A stretch of 64,000 nt of DNA from Zea mays (taxonomy: Eukaryota > Streptophyta > Magnoliopsida > Poales > Poaceae). Shown here one piece after another: positions 32,856 to 44,246 of the stretch (positions are counted from its first letter, which is position 1; each line of letters begins with the position of its first letter). The notes under the pieces were generated by a model, which saw nothing but the letters and a program-made list of their open reading frames with translations, did not search any database and was not told the DNA's origin. A program made the translations under genes and the position numbers. The stretch spans positions 35,272,501 to 35,336,500 of the forward strand of contig NC_050098.1 of NCBI RefSeq assembly GCF_902167145.1. The letters are read 5' to 3'.

Positions 32856-35800
32856 TCATTGTCTATGATACCCCCGCGATTTTTTTGAAGTGCATGTCTC
32901 ATTCCAACTTGGAGCATCAGATGAACCCTTGTTTCTAGAACTTAGGGGTCGCCCTCTCTTTCGACCAGTAAGGCTAGCCAACCAAAGCCTATTCTCCTCC
33001 ACAGATAGACAAGTGCGACTGTCGTGACCATCAGCAATGCCACACCTTTGGCACTTTCTGTTCTTCTTCTTGACTCCTTTTGCGCCCAACTTAATAACTT
33101 TTTTCTATATCACTGATTGTTCTGCCCTTTGGCTTCGCGTTATCTGGTCTTCTCAAGCTTACTCCACTCACATTAAAATCTAGCTTCTACATTGTTCAAA
33201 TAAAAATTTCTCAGTGTTGGAATATTAGTAGATAAATCCATCTCTTTGTACGTAAACTTTAAAAAATACCCATGCACATGTGTTTTTAATAATACCATTT
33301 CCTTTTTAATCGCCAATTCTGTTGCGCACTCATCACTCATTGGTATGCCAGTGGTCCACTGTCCAGCACCGTGCTGCTCACACATACCATTGATGTTAAC
33401 ATCATAATCAGCATCAAGGTCTAACCATTACTGTTGTGTATTGTAACCAACTTTTTCCTCTTTTCTATGCATGTATTATCTGTTCCAGTACTTGTAGCGG
33501 CATAGCACATCGGGTATCGCACACACCACCTTCATGTATACTAGGCACCAATTGAATTTCCTTACAAATGACACGTTTGACAATAAATAGTTGTTTTTCT
33601 ACTAAACAATACACACCATTATACATAACAAACATCATATATAATATATATACATACACCATCCTTAGCCCTTCTAGTCGGTAGATTTTCTCCTGGCATG
33701 TCTCGTACATCATCCCCCTCGCCCTGTACCAGGCAAGTTTCACATTTTTCCCATTTACTTAGCATAAAAACTTAGATTATCATGTATGAAACATACATGG
33801 ATATTTAAAATAATACAACAAATACCTGGATGCCTTCGCCATCACTAGTACTATCATCACCTTCTATATCTGGCTCCAAACGTGATAGTAGCAAAAGTAG
33901 TTCATCCATCATCTCTAGGGCTCTATCATGCCCCGCCCTTAAAAGACTTGCATGATGTACTACTTTCATTGTCTTTTTAAGCAACATCTTTTGCCTATAC
34001 GATTTAGTCTCACCGTCTTTACCCTTCAAATTCTTATCATCCCTTGAAAAAGTCACATCTTGTATAGCGGAGTAGGTGTATCTCAGAAGGATGTATTCCG
34101 TAGGAATACGATCAATCTGAAGATGCATAAATGTTCATTAAAGATGCACACAAAGCAGACCTACAGCAAAACAAATAAATAATGTGTCCGCTTATTGTCA
34201 CTTACAAATAAATAGTTGTATAGAACAATTACCCAATATAACATACCTGTATGCTCCCAATGCTTGCATTCACATGCATACTTTCCAGCATCTGCATCAA
34301 CCATTACTTTGAATTGGTCTTGCCCCCAACAATCTTATTCAACCTTGTAGTATGCTGAACCACCCAATCATTCACACCACCATATGGATCATGTGCTATC
34401 TTGCATGCAGTAGCATATTTCAAAGACTCGTGGAACCTATTCATTACAGCCCTTGTGTATGTCCTCACTACATGTATCTCAAACATATACAGTGAATTTG
34501 TTTCCTTTTGACCCTACATGATACCAAAATCATAGTTATACCACGTTAAGTTAAATATTATGGCACACTAATATTCTACGTACTCACCATGCATCCTAGT
34601 GCCTCTTTTGCCTCTTTCATCTTCCTACTGTGCAAAAGCTTCAACATTTGCTTGGCGAATTGATGAAGTGGTGTGTTTGCATCGACATGAGCACTCTTTA
34701 TGAGCTTGTTCATGCTCTCGCTATGCTGTGTAGAGACCATCAACCCACAATAATCATGTTTGAAAAAAGCGGGTATCCAATCCTTACGAATTTTCATACA
34801 TTCTAGTAAGACTGATGTTATCATGCAGGTGGAAATCATCAAGCAACATTGCCCAAGCAGTCTCAAACTCAGTTACAGTCAAAGGATGATGTATTATAGA
34901 TTGGAACCTTGATTTGAAATCCTCTTCCTCAAATCTAGCGTACAACTCGTTTAAATATGACATATACCTGTTCTGAACATGCCACAAACACAAACGATGG
35001 ATTGTGTTTGGAAATACCCTGCCTAGTGCAACTGGCATTGCTGGGTCTTGATCTGTAATCACAAATTTACACAACATTATGCAACACATTAATCCCTATG
35101 TATGCATTGAATCCAATATTGATAGTAAAACGTAATAATTGAGAAGCTTATTAATCATACCTGTCAGTATTACTAGTGGTCCTTCAGGACCCATGCACGT
35201 TTTGAATGCATTGAAAACCCACTCGAATGTGTCTACAGTTTCGTCTCCCAACAACGTGAAACCAAATATGGTGCACTGCATATGGTGGTTACAACCAACA
35301 AACATTCCCAAGGGTTTATCATATAGATTTGTCTTATGAGTTGTATCAAAGGTAACTGCATCACTAAAGTCAATGTAATCCGCCTGCTGGCTAGCATGGG
35401 ACCAAAAAATTCTCAAAATCTTTCCTTCTTTGTCCAGTTGGAAGTCAGAGAAAAACTGTGGGTTATCTTTTTTACACAATGCAAAAAAGAGAGGAGCTTA
35501 GACACATCATTGGCATTTCTTTCTCTTTGTCGCGCTTTCTTCCTGTCAACATTAAACAATATATCATACGTCAATACGTACAAAGCGTCATTATGTAATT
35601 ATATTAATGTAAATAACAATTTGACTTACAGGTTACTCATGTCTTGTGCAGTTACCAGGACATTCTCTGGTCCACCATGCATTTTCGAAACAAAATCCAT
35701 AATACAATGTTGTGGAATCCTGCTTTCTTGCATCGCACTAAGGAACTCCATGTATTTGGAATCATGTGTCTTGTTGCACTGTAACTGATTCTTTTCTGTA

Positions 35801-36506
35801 TCCTTCCTGAAGAACACATGATTATGTTCCAAATGAATCAGATCAATCCGCACCGAAATAATATTCTCTTTGGCATCATCATAGATTTTTTAAGTTTCAT
35901 TCTAGCTTTGCATTATGTTCGCTTGGAACTTGTATTACGCACTTTTGGATTACCAGATCCTCTTTCGGCATGCTTGCCTTCCATTGAACAATTCAACCAC
36001 TTGCAATTTTTTCTCTCCCTATATCTCTTCAACGGAAATCCAACTTCATATGCATATCGGCTATAGAATTGGTACGCCTCGTCCACATTAGTAAATGTCA
36101 TACCGACCTTCGGTACCAATCATTGATCTATACTATCATCCTATTCAATTAATGGAGTCGTCATGCAATGCACATATACAAAATAATCTTATAGCATGCT
36201 GAATTTCTAGGACTTCATAACTTGCACGGACAGTATAACAAATATGCAGAAAATCTGACATTATCTTACTGAACTTACATGGCTTTGGAGAATGTGTGGT
36301 GTGTCCTGCTCATGATCACCAATTGTCCTCATGGGTATCCGGTGAGTTGCTCCCACCAAACTTGGATGAACTGCGTTGCTGTCTTCAAGGAATCCTAGCG
36401 CCGGTAACGCAGCCGGTGGAGTTACAGCATACCGACCATCTGACCCAAAGGGTAACGTCGTCGCTGTAGCCTCTCCATACTGCACCGATCCCCTGTCCAT
36501 CGCCAT
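32856..36506 (-). pseudogene. FAR1-type Mutator-like (MULE) transposase, multi-exon, degenerate
   Basis: From 5' to 3' on the minus strand: a short N-terminal exon (36506 to about 36279); a FAR1-like DNA-binding region (36119-35640, with FTNVDEAYQFYSRYAYEVGFPLKRY and LIHLEHNHVF); the MULE core (35540 to about 35155, with DAVTFDTTHKTNLYDKPLGMFVG); DQDPAMP and HRLCLWHVQNRYMSYL (about 35057-34800); HDYCGLMVSTQHSESMNKLIK; a SWIM-like CECKHWEH; and a basic C-terminus with a zinc knuckle CQRCGIADGHDSRTC ending at 32856. Introns fit GT-AG at 35633-35540 and 35158-35057. A stop and a frameshift in the FAR1 part, an extra base near 34795 and a missing base near 34315 disable it. It would bind the element's terminal repeats and cut DNA in the nucleus. 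Confidence 0.85.
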
Positions 36507-36720
36507 CGTGTATACCCTACCTCTTATAGGTCATCGAACAAAGCGGCGACGGTGTGTAGCCCAGTTTTTTTGGAGTTATCCTACTATATTCGCCAAAACC
36601 GTCCTTGCCGATATTCATGGCATATTCCAAATATCCCGCGCGATTTGCATGTTGAGAGATTTCCATGAGTTGACACGGTTACGATTACCTGTCAATTGTG
36701 TTACAACACCATAAACATGG

Positions 36721-37130
36721 CTCACCCCCACGCGCGGACCCCACCATGATCCTGGTGCACCCGCGCGGCACCCCCACTACCCGACCTCACCACACACGTC
36801 GCGTCAGATGGATATGCAGTTGTTTTCGGCAATTGATACAAGCATAAACGCCAAACCGCACCCCGACCGCGTCCCGACCACACCACTATGCCAATTTACG
36901 CAGCCAATATCGTCAAAATACGCATGCATAAACGCGCGACCCATGCCCGACCCCACCATGATCCTAGTGCACCCGCGCGGCACCCCCACTATTCCCATTT
37001 ACGCAGCCATTTCCGTCAAAATCCGTATGCATAAACGCGGAACACCCCCACGCGTGACCCCACCACGACCCCGATGCACCCGCGCGGCACTCCCACCACC
37101 CGACACGTCGCCCGCGCCCGCGGACCTACC
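36721..37130. repeat. Subterminal direct repeats at the right end of the Mutator-like element
   Basis: A block of the type CCATGATCCTGGTGCACCCGC recurs at about 36740, 36956 and 37072, each followed by GCGGCACCCCCAC or a variant. A second block around TTTACGCAGCC...GTCAAAATACGCATGCATAAACGCG recurs near 36895 and 37000. They lie just 5' of the transposase start, where MULE terminal inverted repeats are expected. The partner TIR is outside the window, so the exact terminus and TSD cannot be fixed. Confidence 0.6.
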
Positions 37131-37780
37131 CTGGTCGGGGCTCTCTCCAGTAATTGAAGCTCAGGGCTTCCATTACCTCAACCTTATATATATATATACA
37201 CACACAAACTACACAAACATATGGAGGGTAGGGCCCTGTGGAATGAGGGGCGCAGGGCAGCCGCTCGCCCCCCTTCAGGGAATCTTGCAGTGGGAAGCCT
37301 GGCTGATTAGCCATTACCGCATGTAGTCTAGAGCTTGGGTGCGGGCGTTTGTCGGCTGTGGACATGCTATGGAGGAGATGGATGGTAGATGCTAGACAGA
37401 CAACGACGGTTGACGAGGAGTGTGAGCGCTAGACATCGGAAGGCTTGGATTAGGATGTGGTTGGTGCATAGTGGGTTACAGAAAGTGGTATTTGAGCTTG
37501 TCTGAAGACCTGTTTCTACAATTTTTAGTCTATGAACGGGATTGCATCCTCGGCAACCCCTCCCTTAGATTCATCCTTGTCTGTGACTGGTTGTATCTAT
37601 ATGGATCGGTCTATCAACATCAGCCTTTTGTTTATAACAATATTCCAGTGCACACTCTTTATCTCCATATTACAACCACCTAATCACCACAACAAAAGTT
37701 TCTTTTTATAGATGTTTGTTACAAATAAAATAAGATATTTCATTGCTGGAAAACACCGAACACATAAGTAAGCAAATAAA
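37131..37780. other. Unassigned sequence between the MULE end and the CACTA miniature
   Basis: No gene recognised. It contains a short TA-repeat (TATATATATATACACACACA near 37183) and a GC-rich stretch near 37230-37290. Short open frames here lack recognisable motifs. Confidence 0.4.
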
Positions 37781-38593
37781 CACTACCGGAATCCGGGCCT
37801 TTACCGAGTGCTGGGCTCTTTACCGAGTGCTTTTTGTCAGGCACTCGGCAAAGAAGCCTTTGCCGAGTGCCGCACTCGGCAAAGTCCTGCTCTCGGTAAC
37901 AAGCTCGTTTACCGAGCGTAGGACTCTTGGCACAGAAATACACTCGGCGAAGGCGGCGCTCGGCAAAGGGCCGTCAGCGGCCGTCTAGAGCTGACGGACG
38001 TTAACCTTTGCTAAGAGCCGAGCGTTGGCACTCGGCAAAGAAGAAGCTGACACTCGGCAAAGGCTTCTTTGCCGAGTGTCATTTCTGGACACTCGGCAAA
38101 GTACATTTTTTTATTTTTCCAACCAAACTTTTTGTGGTATGTTTCTACACTATGTAGACCTACATGTACCATTTTGGGACAATTAGAAAAGTGTTTTCTA
38201 TAGCTAGTAGATTTAGTTCGTTTATTTGAATTTCTTCAGAAAATTCACATTTGAACTGCAAGTTACTCGAAACTTGGAAAACCGTGCATGCAAAAATGAT
38301 ATCCATGCTATTTAGCACAAGTTACGACCCATTTCAGGAGCGGACCGGAAACTTCGAGCACCATGCTCACTAAACATGGTCGTGAACTTGCCATCCAGCT
38401 GTTTAAAAATTGTATAAAACACAAACAAAGTCAAAAAATCATAAAACTTGTCCACGTGTCATGATATCATATGTACATGCTGTGATAAAAATTTGAGAAT
38501 GTTTCGAGAAAGTTGTGAGACACTATGTGTATAAACCGAGTGTTTTTCAGGCTTTGCCGAGTGCTCTCGGCAAAGCAGCCGATTCCGGTAGTG
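37781..38593. mobile_element. Non-autonomous CACTA (En/Spm) miniature element
   Basis: The 813-bp element has 13-bp terminal inverted repeats (CACTACCGGAATC and GATTCCGGTAGTG) and a 3-bp TSD, aaa, on both sides. Both ends carry many copies of a subterminal motif, GCACTCGGCAAAG, or its complement CTTTGCCGAGTGC, the likely transposase-binding sites. It has no coding capacity and would be mobilised by an autonomous CACTA element. Confidence 0.95.
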
Positions 38594-39247
38594 AAAAGGT
38601 ATGTAGTTCATAAAGAGAACTACAAATTACATTACTTAAAAAATTACACAATACATACGTCAAATTAAAATAAAAATTTCGCAATACATAGAACATAAAA
38701 CTTACATTACTTGCGAAAAAAATGAAAATTACATAATTCATAAAATAAAATCTAATTCTCATGATGCAGATCCCAAATATACTCTATACATGATCCCAAA
38801 TATACTCGTTAAATCGTTTTAGGGGTGATCATGCATTGGACTTTCATGGAGTATGACCTCACGGTGAAGGATGGATGCAAAGATCATCGATGCTTTGGGT
38901 GTGATGTTGGTGCTATAATGGAGAATTCGATTGTCTCATAGTCGTCCACGTCGTATGATCCTCTATACTCATCCTTAATTATCATATTATGCATAATGAT
39001 ATATGCATAGATTATCACACTAAGTATCTGGTGAGAAAATGGACAACCTATGGTAGCGAGAATATGGAATCGAGTCTTGAGCACCCCAAATACCCTCTCC
39101 ACGTCTTTTTGTACACCTTCCTAGCATGTAACAAACATGCTCCGTTTCAGAGTCTATAGGAGGGGAATTGTCTTTACAAACACCATCAATGAGTACCCAA
39201 GGTTGTACTCGTGGTCATACACCATGAAGTTCACATTTGATGTTTTA

Positions 39248-39559
39248 GGGTCTGTTTGGTTAGGCTGTTGCTGTGAAAAAAGTTGTTGTGGGCTATGAGC
39301 TGTGGAAAAAGCTGTTGTGGACTGTGAGCTGTTAAAAAGCTAAAAACTGTTTGGTGGAAACCACTAAAAGTTGTTAAAAGTTCTTCGATATATGTTTTCA
39401 CAGTTCCATCCGAAAGCCACTAAAAGCAGGTCTAGGGGTGCTTTTAGTTTTGCACTGCGAGAAAGTCGACTTTTAGAAAAAGCTGCTTCCTGGATCCAGC
39501 CCTTTGGTTTGGCTTTTGGCTTTTAGGGGGCAAAAGCCAAAGCCAAACCAAACACACCC
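39248..39559. mobile_element. Tourist-like MITE (312 bp) inside the Harbinger pseudogene
   Basis: The termini are GGGTCTGTTTGGTT and AACCAAACACACCC, an inverted repeat with one mismatch, flanked by the 3-bp TSD tta (39245-39247 and 39560-39562). The interior is rich in GCTGTTGTGG/AAAAGCT-type foldback sequence. TTA duplication is diagnostic of PIF/Harbinger-mobilised elements. Confidence 0.92.
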
Positions 39560-39570
39560 TTACTCTTGAG

Positions 39571-40270
39571 TGTTGGAATATAATATAAGTGAATTGCCCA
39601 CCTCCTCCTATCAACCTAATAAGTTTTTGGGTTAAACTGGTTGGTGCATGCAATTTAATATGGTATCAGAACCAGAGATCTTGAGTTCGAATCTTGGTTA
39701 GCGCAATTAAATAAATAATTATTGTTCGCTCCTATTCCACATCTGAGACCCAAAAGAGGCTCGACATGATGGAGAACGTTAGAATATAATATAAGTGAAT
39801 TGTCCATCTCGTCCTATCAGTTTAAGCTTTTGACTTGAACTGGTTGGTGCATGCAACTTATATGGCATCAGAGTCAAAGGTCACGAGTTCGAATCCTGGT
39901 TAGCGCATTTAAAAAAAAATAATTGTTGCTCACTCATATTCCACATCTGAGATCCAAGAGAGACTCGACATGAGGGAAATTATTGGAATATAATATAAGT
40001 GAATTGGCCACCTCTCCCCTTCAGCTTAAGATTTTGAGTTGAATTGGTTGGTGCATGCAACTTAACATGGTACCAAATCCAGAAGTTACAAATTTTAATC
40101 CTGACTAGCGCAATTAAATAAAATAATTGTTGCTCGCTCTTATTCCACGTCTAAGATTCAGGAGAGGCTCGACGTGAGGAGGAGTGTTAGAATATAATAT
40201 AAGTGATTGTCCACCTTCTCTTATCAGCTTAAGTTTTTAGGTTGAACTGATTGGTGTATGCAATTTAATA
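39571..40270 (+). mobile_element. TRIM-like miniature LTR retroelement in tandem: four LTRs, three internal regions
   Basis: The unit is about 206 bp: an 85-90 bp LTR (TGTTGGAATATAAT ... CAACTTAACA), an immediately adjacent PBS (TGGTATCAGA-like), about 110 bp of non-coding internal sequence, and a polypurine tract (GACGTGAGGAGGAG) before the next LTR. LTRs lie at 39571-39660, 39777-39862, 39981-40067 and 40185-40270. A perfect 5-bp TSD, ttgag, flanks the whole array (39566-39570 and 40271-40275), so it behaves as one insertion. No ORF is present, as in TRIM/SMART-type elements, which rely on proteins in trans. Confidence 0.88.
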
Positions 40271-40375
40271 TTGAGTACATCAGTGAACAACAACGATTGG
40301 TTGAGCATGTTCACGTTGTTGTTCAACCTAGCCCGCCTAAGAAAAAGCATGCCATATATGATATCTACTGATTAC

Positions 40376-40684
40376 TCACTCATAAATTTCAGCTATATGT
40401 GTGAAAATTTATTCTAGACATATATTCGGTGTCATCTGATTTTATTCTTAAAGGTATGACACATGGACATTCAAAAACTCTGAGTATACATAGAGCTTGT
40501 CGAGATGACCAACTGCTAACCTGTCTTGTTTGTTTTTTAATGAGTTGTCAAGATACCCGACGATCTGAGTCGTCGGATGACGGATGTTATCATTTTCGTT
40601 TTGATGGAGAAATCCAAGTGGCAAAAAGGTTATTAGGAGTAGGCTACAATCGGATACGGTAACTGACGAACTATTCATCATTTA
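40376..40684. other. Unassigned AT-rich sequence
   Basis: I see no gene and no recognisable element between the Harbinger remnant and the next MITE. Confidence 0.4.
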
Positions 40685-40907
40685 GGGTGTGTTTGGTTTA
40701 AGGAATCACTACATCTAAATTGAGTTGGTGCATTATTGGTTCATTCCTCAAATTTAGTGGATGACCTAATTCCTTATTTTTAATACTAACTAACTGACTA
40801 TGAGGAATGATGTGGCGATGGATCAACTCATTCTATTCCACAAACCAAACAAAAATAGTGGGGAATGAGAAGATGATAGACTAGCTCATTCCTCAAACCA
40901 AACACCC
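40685..40907. mobile_element. Tourist-like MITE (about 223 bp)
   Basis: The ends are GGGTGTGTTTGGTTTAAGGAAT and, inverted, ATTCCTCAAACCAAACACCC. The left flank is tta; the right flank reads tatta, so the TSD is imperfect by two bases. The GGAATGA/TCATTCC-rich interior is typical of maize Tourist-like elements. Confidence 0.8.
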
Positions 40908-42164
40908 TATTAGTGGCCCCTTTGACGACATTCTATTTGACAGTTGATTAATTGCAAGCTTCCACCAGCCAACCTACGACCAAGAAACAGTTATACGCAC
41001 TACCAAAGTCTTCGTCAACACCTATGGATGGGATGAGCGGCTGACATATAGCCGCATGTAGTTTTCCGCATCTACGAATCAGCAGTCTGTAGAGGCGCTT
41101 ACGCAACTGCCTGTCTGCCTCTAGACATTATATTGATTTATAATTCTAGGTCCAAAAATAATAATGATTTATAGCCAGGGAGATCCACCAGGCAGCCACA
41201 CTAATGCAATGCGCAGTGATAAGTCACAAGATTTCTCAAGCGAAAACCCATAAGACACTTTGTTGTCTATCTGATATATTCTTTCTCCTATTTTATCTTC
41301 ATCTAATTTTGTTATAAGTATTTGGTATCCTAAACGGATTTAGATGCAAAAGTTGTCAACTACAAAATTGTATAATTTTCTGATATCTACAACTTGGGTT
41401 TTTATTGTTTCTTCATCTAAAGCGTTTAAAAATTCTGAATTTGAAATGTGAGAAATGATTCAAATATAATTTTTCTTAGATAGATGATTTTAAATGAAAA
41501 ATTATCAACTACAAAGTTATATAACTCTTCTGGATCTACAACTTCGGTTTTGACCGTTTCTCCATTTGAGGACATCTAAAAAGCTCATTTTATGATGCAT
41601 CCCCTATGTTTATTGACAACTTTATCATGCATCTCCTATGTTTATTGACAACTTTTTTTAACCGTCTTTAAAAAATAAGAAATTTGTGATTTTGTCAGTC
41701 TTAATTTTGGTTGTTTGTTATTATGCTATCCTGTGTCTATGACTGGTGGGACAATCTGTGTCTATGATTTGTGGGTCTGATGGCATATTGCCGAAGCACA
41801 CAAATCATAATGGCAAAATTGTCAATGTGTCTTAAAAAATAGGGGCATTTGTAGAAGCGATTGAAAGTAATAGTGGTCTCTATAAATATATTTCTTGAGA
41901 GGTGACTCAGTTAAGATGCCATTGTAGAGGCGGCTATAGATTAAATTGTCTCTACATAAAAAGCTCATGTTGCTAAAAATCAATTATATAGTAGTGATGC
42001 CCAACTGTATCTATATCTCATAATAAAGAGCGGAGCGATTGTTTTATTTGTATTTCTTACTTTCTAGAATAATTTCCATGATACCCACTTTTCTGATCTC
42101 GTTCATCTCGTGTAGGACCCAACCCGCCGCCCTCCTGCTCCATTCGGATTTTTATTGTCCATTA
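40908..42164. other. AT-rich region with weak CACTA-like traces
   Basis: No gene seen. The motif TGTAGAGGCG or close variants occurs near 41090, 41850 and 41920, and CACTAC at 40998 faces GTAGTG at 41991. These could be remnants of a decayed CACTA element, but the ends do not pair beyond the core and no TSD is visible. An imperfect direct repeat is centred near 41345-41430 and 41490-41575 (both with TCAACTACAAA ... ATCTACAACTT ... TTTC). Confidence 0.35.
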
Positions 42165-42279
42165 GAGCTAGTTTGACAACTTCAATTTTTCAATAAATTT
42201 TCATTTTTTTAAAAAATATACTAATTTCTCTTGAAAAAATATAAATCCCTTGAAAAAAATATAGTTGTCAAACTAGCCC
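42165..42279. mobile_element. Short Tourist-like MITE (115 bp)
   Basis: The termini GAGCTAGTTTGACAAC and GTTGTCAAACTAGCCC form a ~16-bp inverted repeat with one mismatch, flanked by the TSD tta on both sides (42162-42164 and 42280-42282). The A/T-rich interior can fold back completely. Confidence 0.88.
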
Positions 42280-43884
42280 TTAGTGTATCCTTCCTCCATT
42301 TGGTTGCCAGATTTGTATTTTGTTTCTTTCTTTCATTTACCTTAAGTAATGATTACTTACTGTCTTTTTCTTGATGCCTTTGTTTTTTTTCTTATCACCA
42401 ACAAGTTGTACTTAGAGTTAGGGTGGTAATGAATCATGATCCAGATACTTTTTCATAATTAGTTTGAGCCTTTATCTAATTTTAGTTAAAAAATGAATAG
42501 AAATATAGCAGATCCTAATCCAATTCGATCCTTAAATTTTATAGTGTAAACTTTAGAGCCAATTGTCACCTCTAGCTGTACTCACCTTTATGTAATATGA
42601 TTCTACAAGTGATATGTTGATCTCAAATGTCTAGTGCATATACCCTACAAGTATTCAACATTTGTATGTACAATTTAGGGAGAGGTTACTCTAAGTTCAT
42701 ATCTTTGAAACTAACACCATTTAAACTTACAGTGTGCAATAGTATCATGACATGTACTCCTTTCAAACTCTAACCCCTAACCATCACCTCCTTTTTGGAT
42801 CATGACATGAGCTCCTACCCGTCACCATGTACCACCAAGATTACAATCCCCTAGTGACCTCAACACTTGACCTATCTCTTTTGATCATTTTCCTACAAAG
42901 GGTGACCTCATCAACTCAATGGAAACTACATAGCCTTAACAAAGGCTCTTCGATGACATCTACCCTCTGTGGCTAGTGTTCATGAAGACCATTCCCCTTC
43001 CAAAACTCTCAAGTAGTGGATGTTTGTTGCGTGCTAGGAGGGTGCTTGGAAGGATGTAGAGAGAGATCATTTTGAATCCTAAAGGCTTGATTCAATATTC
43101 TTTTTTGAATGAAAAGACTGCGGGGGAGATCCCCACAATGAAAAAAGATATATTAAAAGAGGGGGAAATGAAAAGGTTTACTTACAATAGAGGCTAGACC
43201 CTCTTAAAACCACCAACCAACACGAGACTAGTAGCTAAAAGTGGTCAGCCAACAAGACATCTGGGCAAGATAATTCAAAACCAAACTAGCAAAGGTTACA
43301 CATTATCTAGCCAGCAAAGGAAAAACAGGACATCCATGGCTTGATACTGTATTCTTGCTACCCTAGGTCGTTTCTTTTCCCACCAAGTATTCAGTGTGAT
43401 CATATGTGCATAAATCATTTCGCATAATATGGTCATTGAGGATGAGCGTGGAGGATTATATGACATGGATGACAATGTGGTAGTCGAGTCCTCTGTTGTA
43501 GCACAATCATCACCCTAAATCACTAACATGTTTTGCAGCCATTCTTCAGCGTGAATCTGTAATCCATGGTAGCCCGATGCATGTTTAGCTAAAAAATAAT
43601 TCAATAGAGTATATTTAGGATCAGCACCACAAGAATAAGATTTTATTTTTATGAGCAGTTCGTTTAGTGGTCTAAGTGTTGGGTTTAGAACTAATTAGTC
43701 ATGGTTTGAATCTTGGTTTCTATTTTTTTCTAGCACACTATAACCATAAGGACTAGGTTCATCGTTGGACTGTGGTGTGGTGATTTTACATCCTCTACGC
43801 TTGCAAAGACTACATCTTCTTTCTCCGACAGGCATACCCATTGCTAGCCTGCGGAAGCCCACGAATGTCGGATAACATAAATGC
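42280..43884. other. Unassigned sequence upstream of the old copia element
   Basis: About 1.6 kb, AT-rich, with no convincing ORF, RNA gene or element end. It may be older decayed transposon sequence. Confidence 0.4.
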
Positions 43885-44246
43885 TGTTGGATTTAGAGGC
43901 TTGGCTCAATAGATAAATTTAATTAAATCTTACAAAAATATCAAAAGCCATATATGGTAAGGGAATGGTGGAACCAATAGTCCCACATTTCTAGTTTAAG
44001 TGGAGTGAGATTAGTTTATATGTGGAGGCTTCCCTATCCCACCAAGTTTGGATGAGAGGAGAGAGGATGGAGTGCCGTACACTCGCTTGTTTGCCTTGCC
44101 TCTCCTGGTCGGGGCAAGGCGAAGGGCATGAGCGTATGACATGTGCATGAATGGTTTGCCAAATTCCAGCTCCTCGCCTTGAGGGGCATGATTTTCTTTT
44201 GCTATTTTCTATTTTCTATTTTTGATTTCTTGGTTGTTAAGGTAAG

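Larger units (their letters stand above)
38884..40375 (-). pseudogene. PIF/Harbinger-type transposase pseudogene, split by a MITE and a TRIM array
   Basis: The C-terminal part (38884 to about 39244, minus) contains ERVFGVLKTRFHIL and IIMHNMIIKDE, hallmarks of DDE_4/HARBI1-like transposases. Upstream segments NVNFMVYDHEYNLGY and SLLFTDVLKSK continue into 39563-39570 and 40271-40375, and the frame joins without change when both insertions are removed. Further upstream WHAFF-like sequence carries stops. Frameshifts are also present near 39130-39180, so it is long dead. The N-terminal half and any Myb-like partner gene are not visible. Confidence 0.82.

Noticed and set aside
39660..39710. A tRNA gene suggested by TGGTATCAGA and GAGTTCGAATC in each repeat
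   Set aside because: No cloverleaf can be built. The first motif sits directly after an LTR end and is a primer binding site.
40998..41996. A complete CACTA element from CACTAC to GTAGTG
   Set aside because: The ends match only for the core bases, the flanking triplets acg and atg differ, and only three weak subterminal motifs are present.
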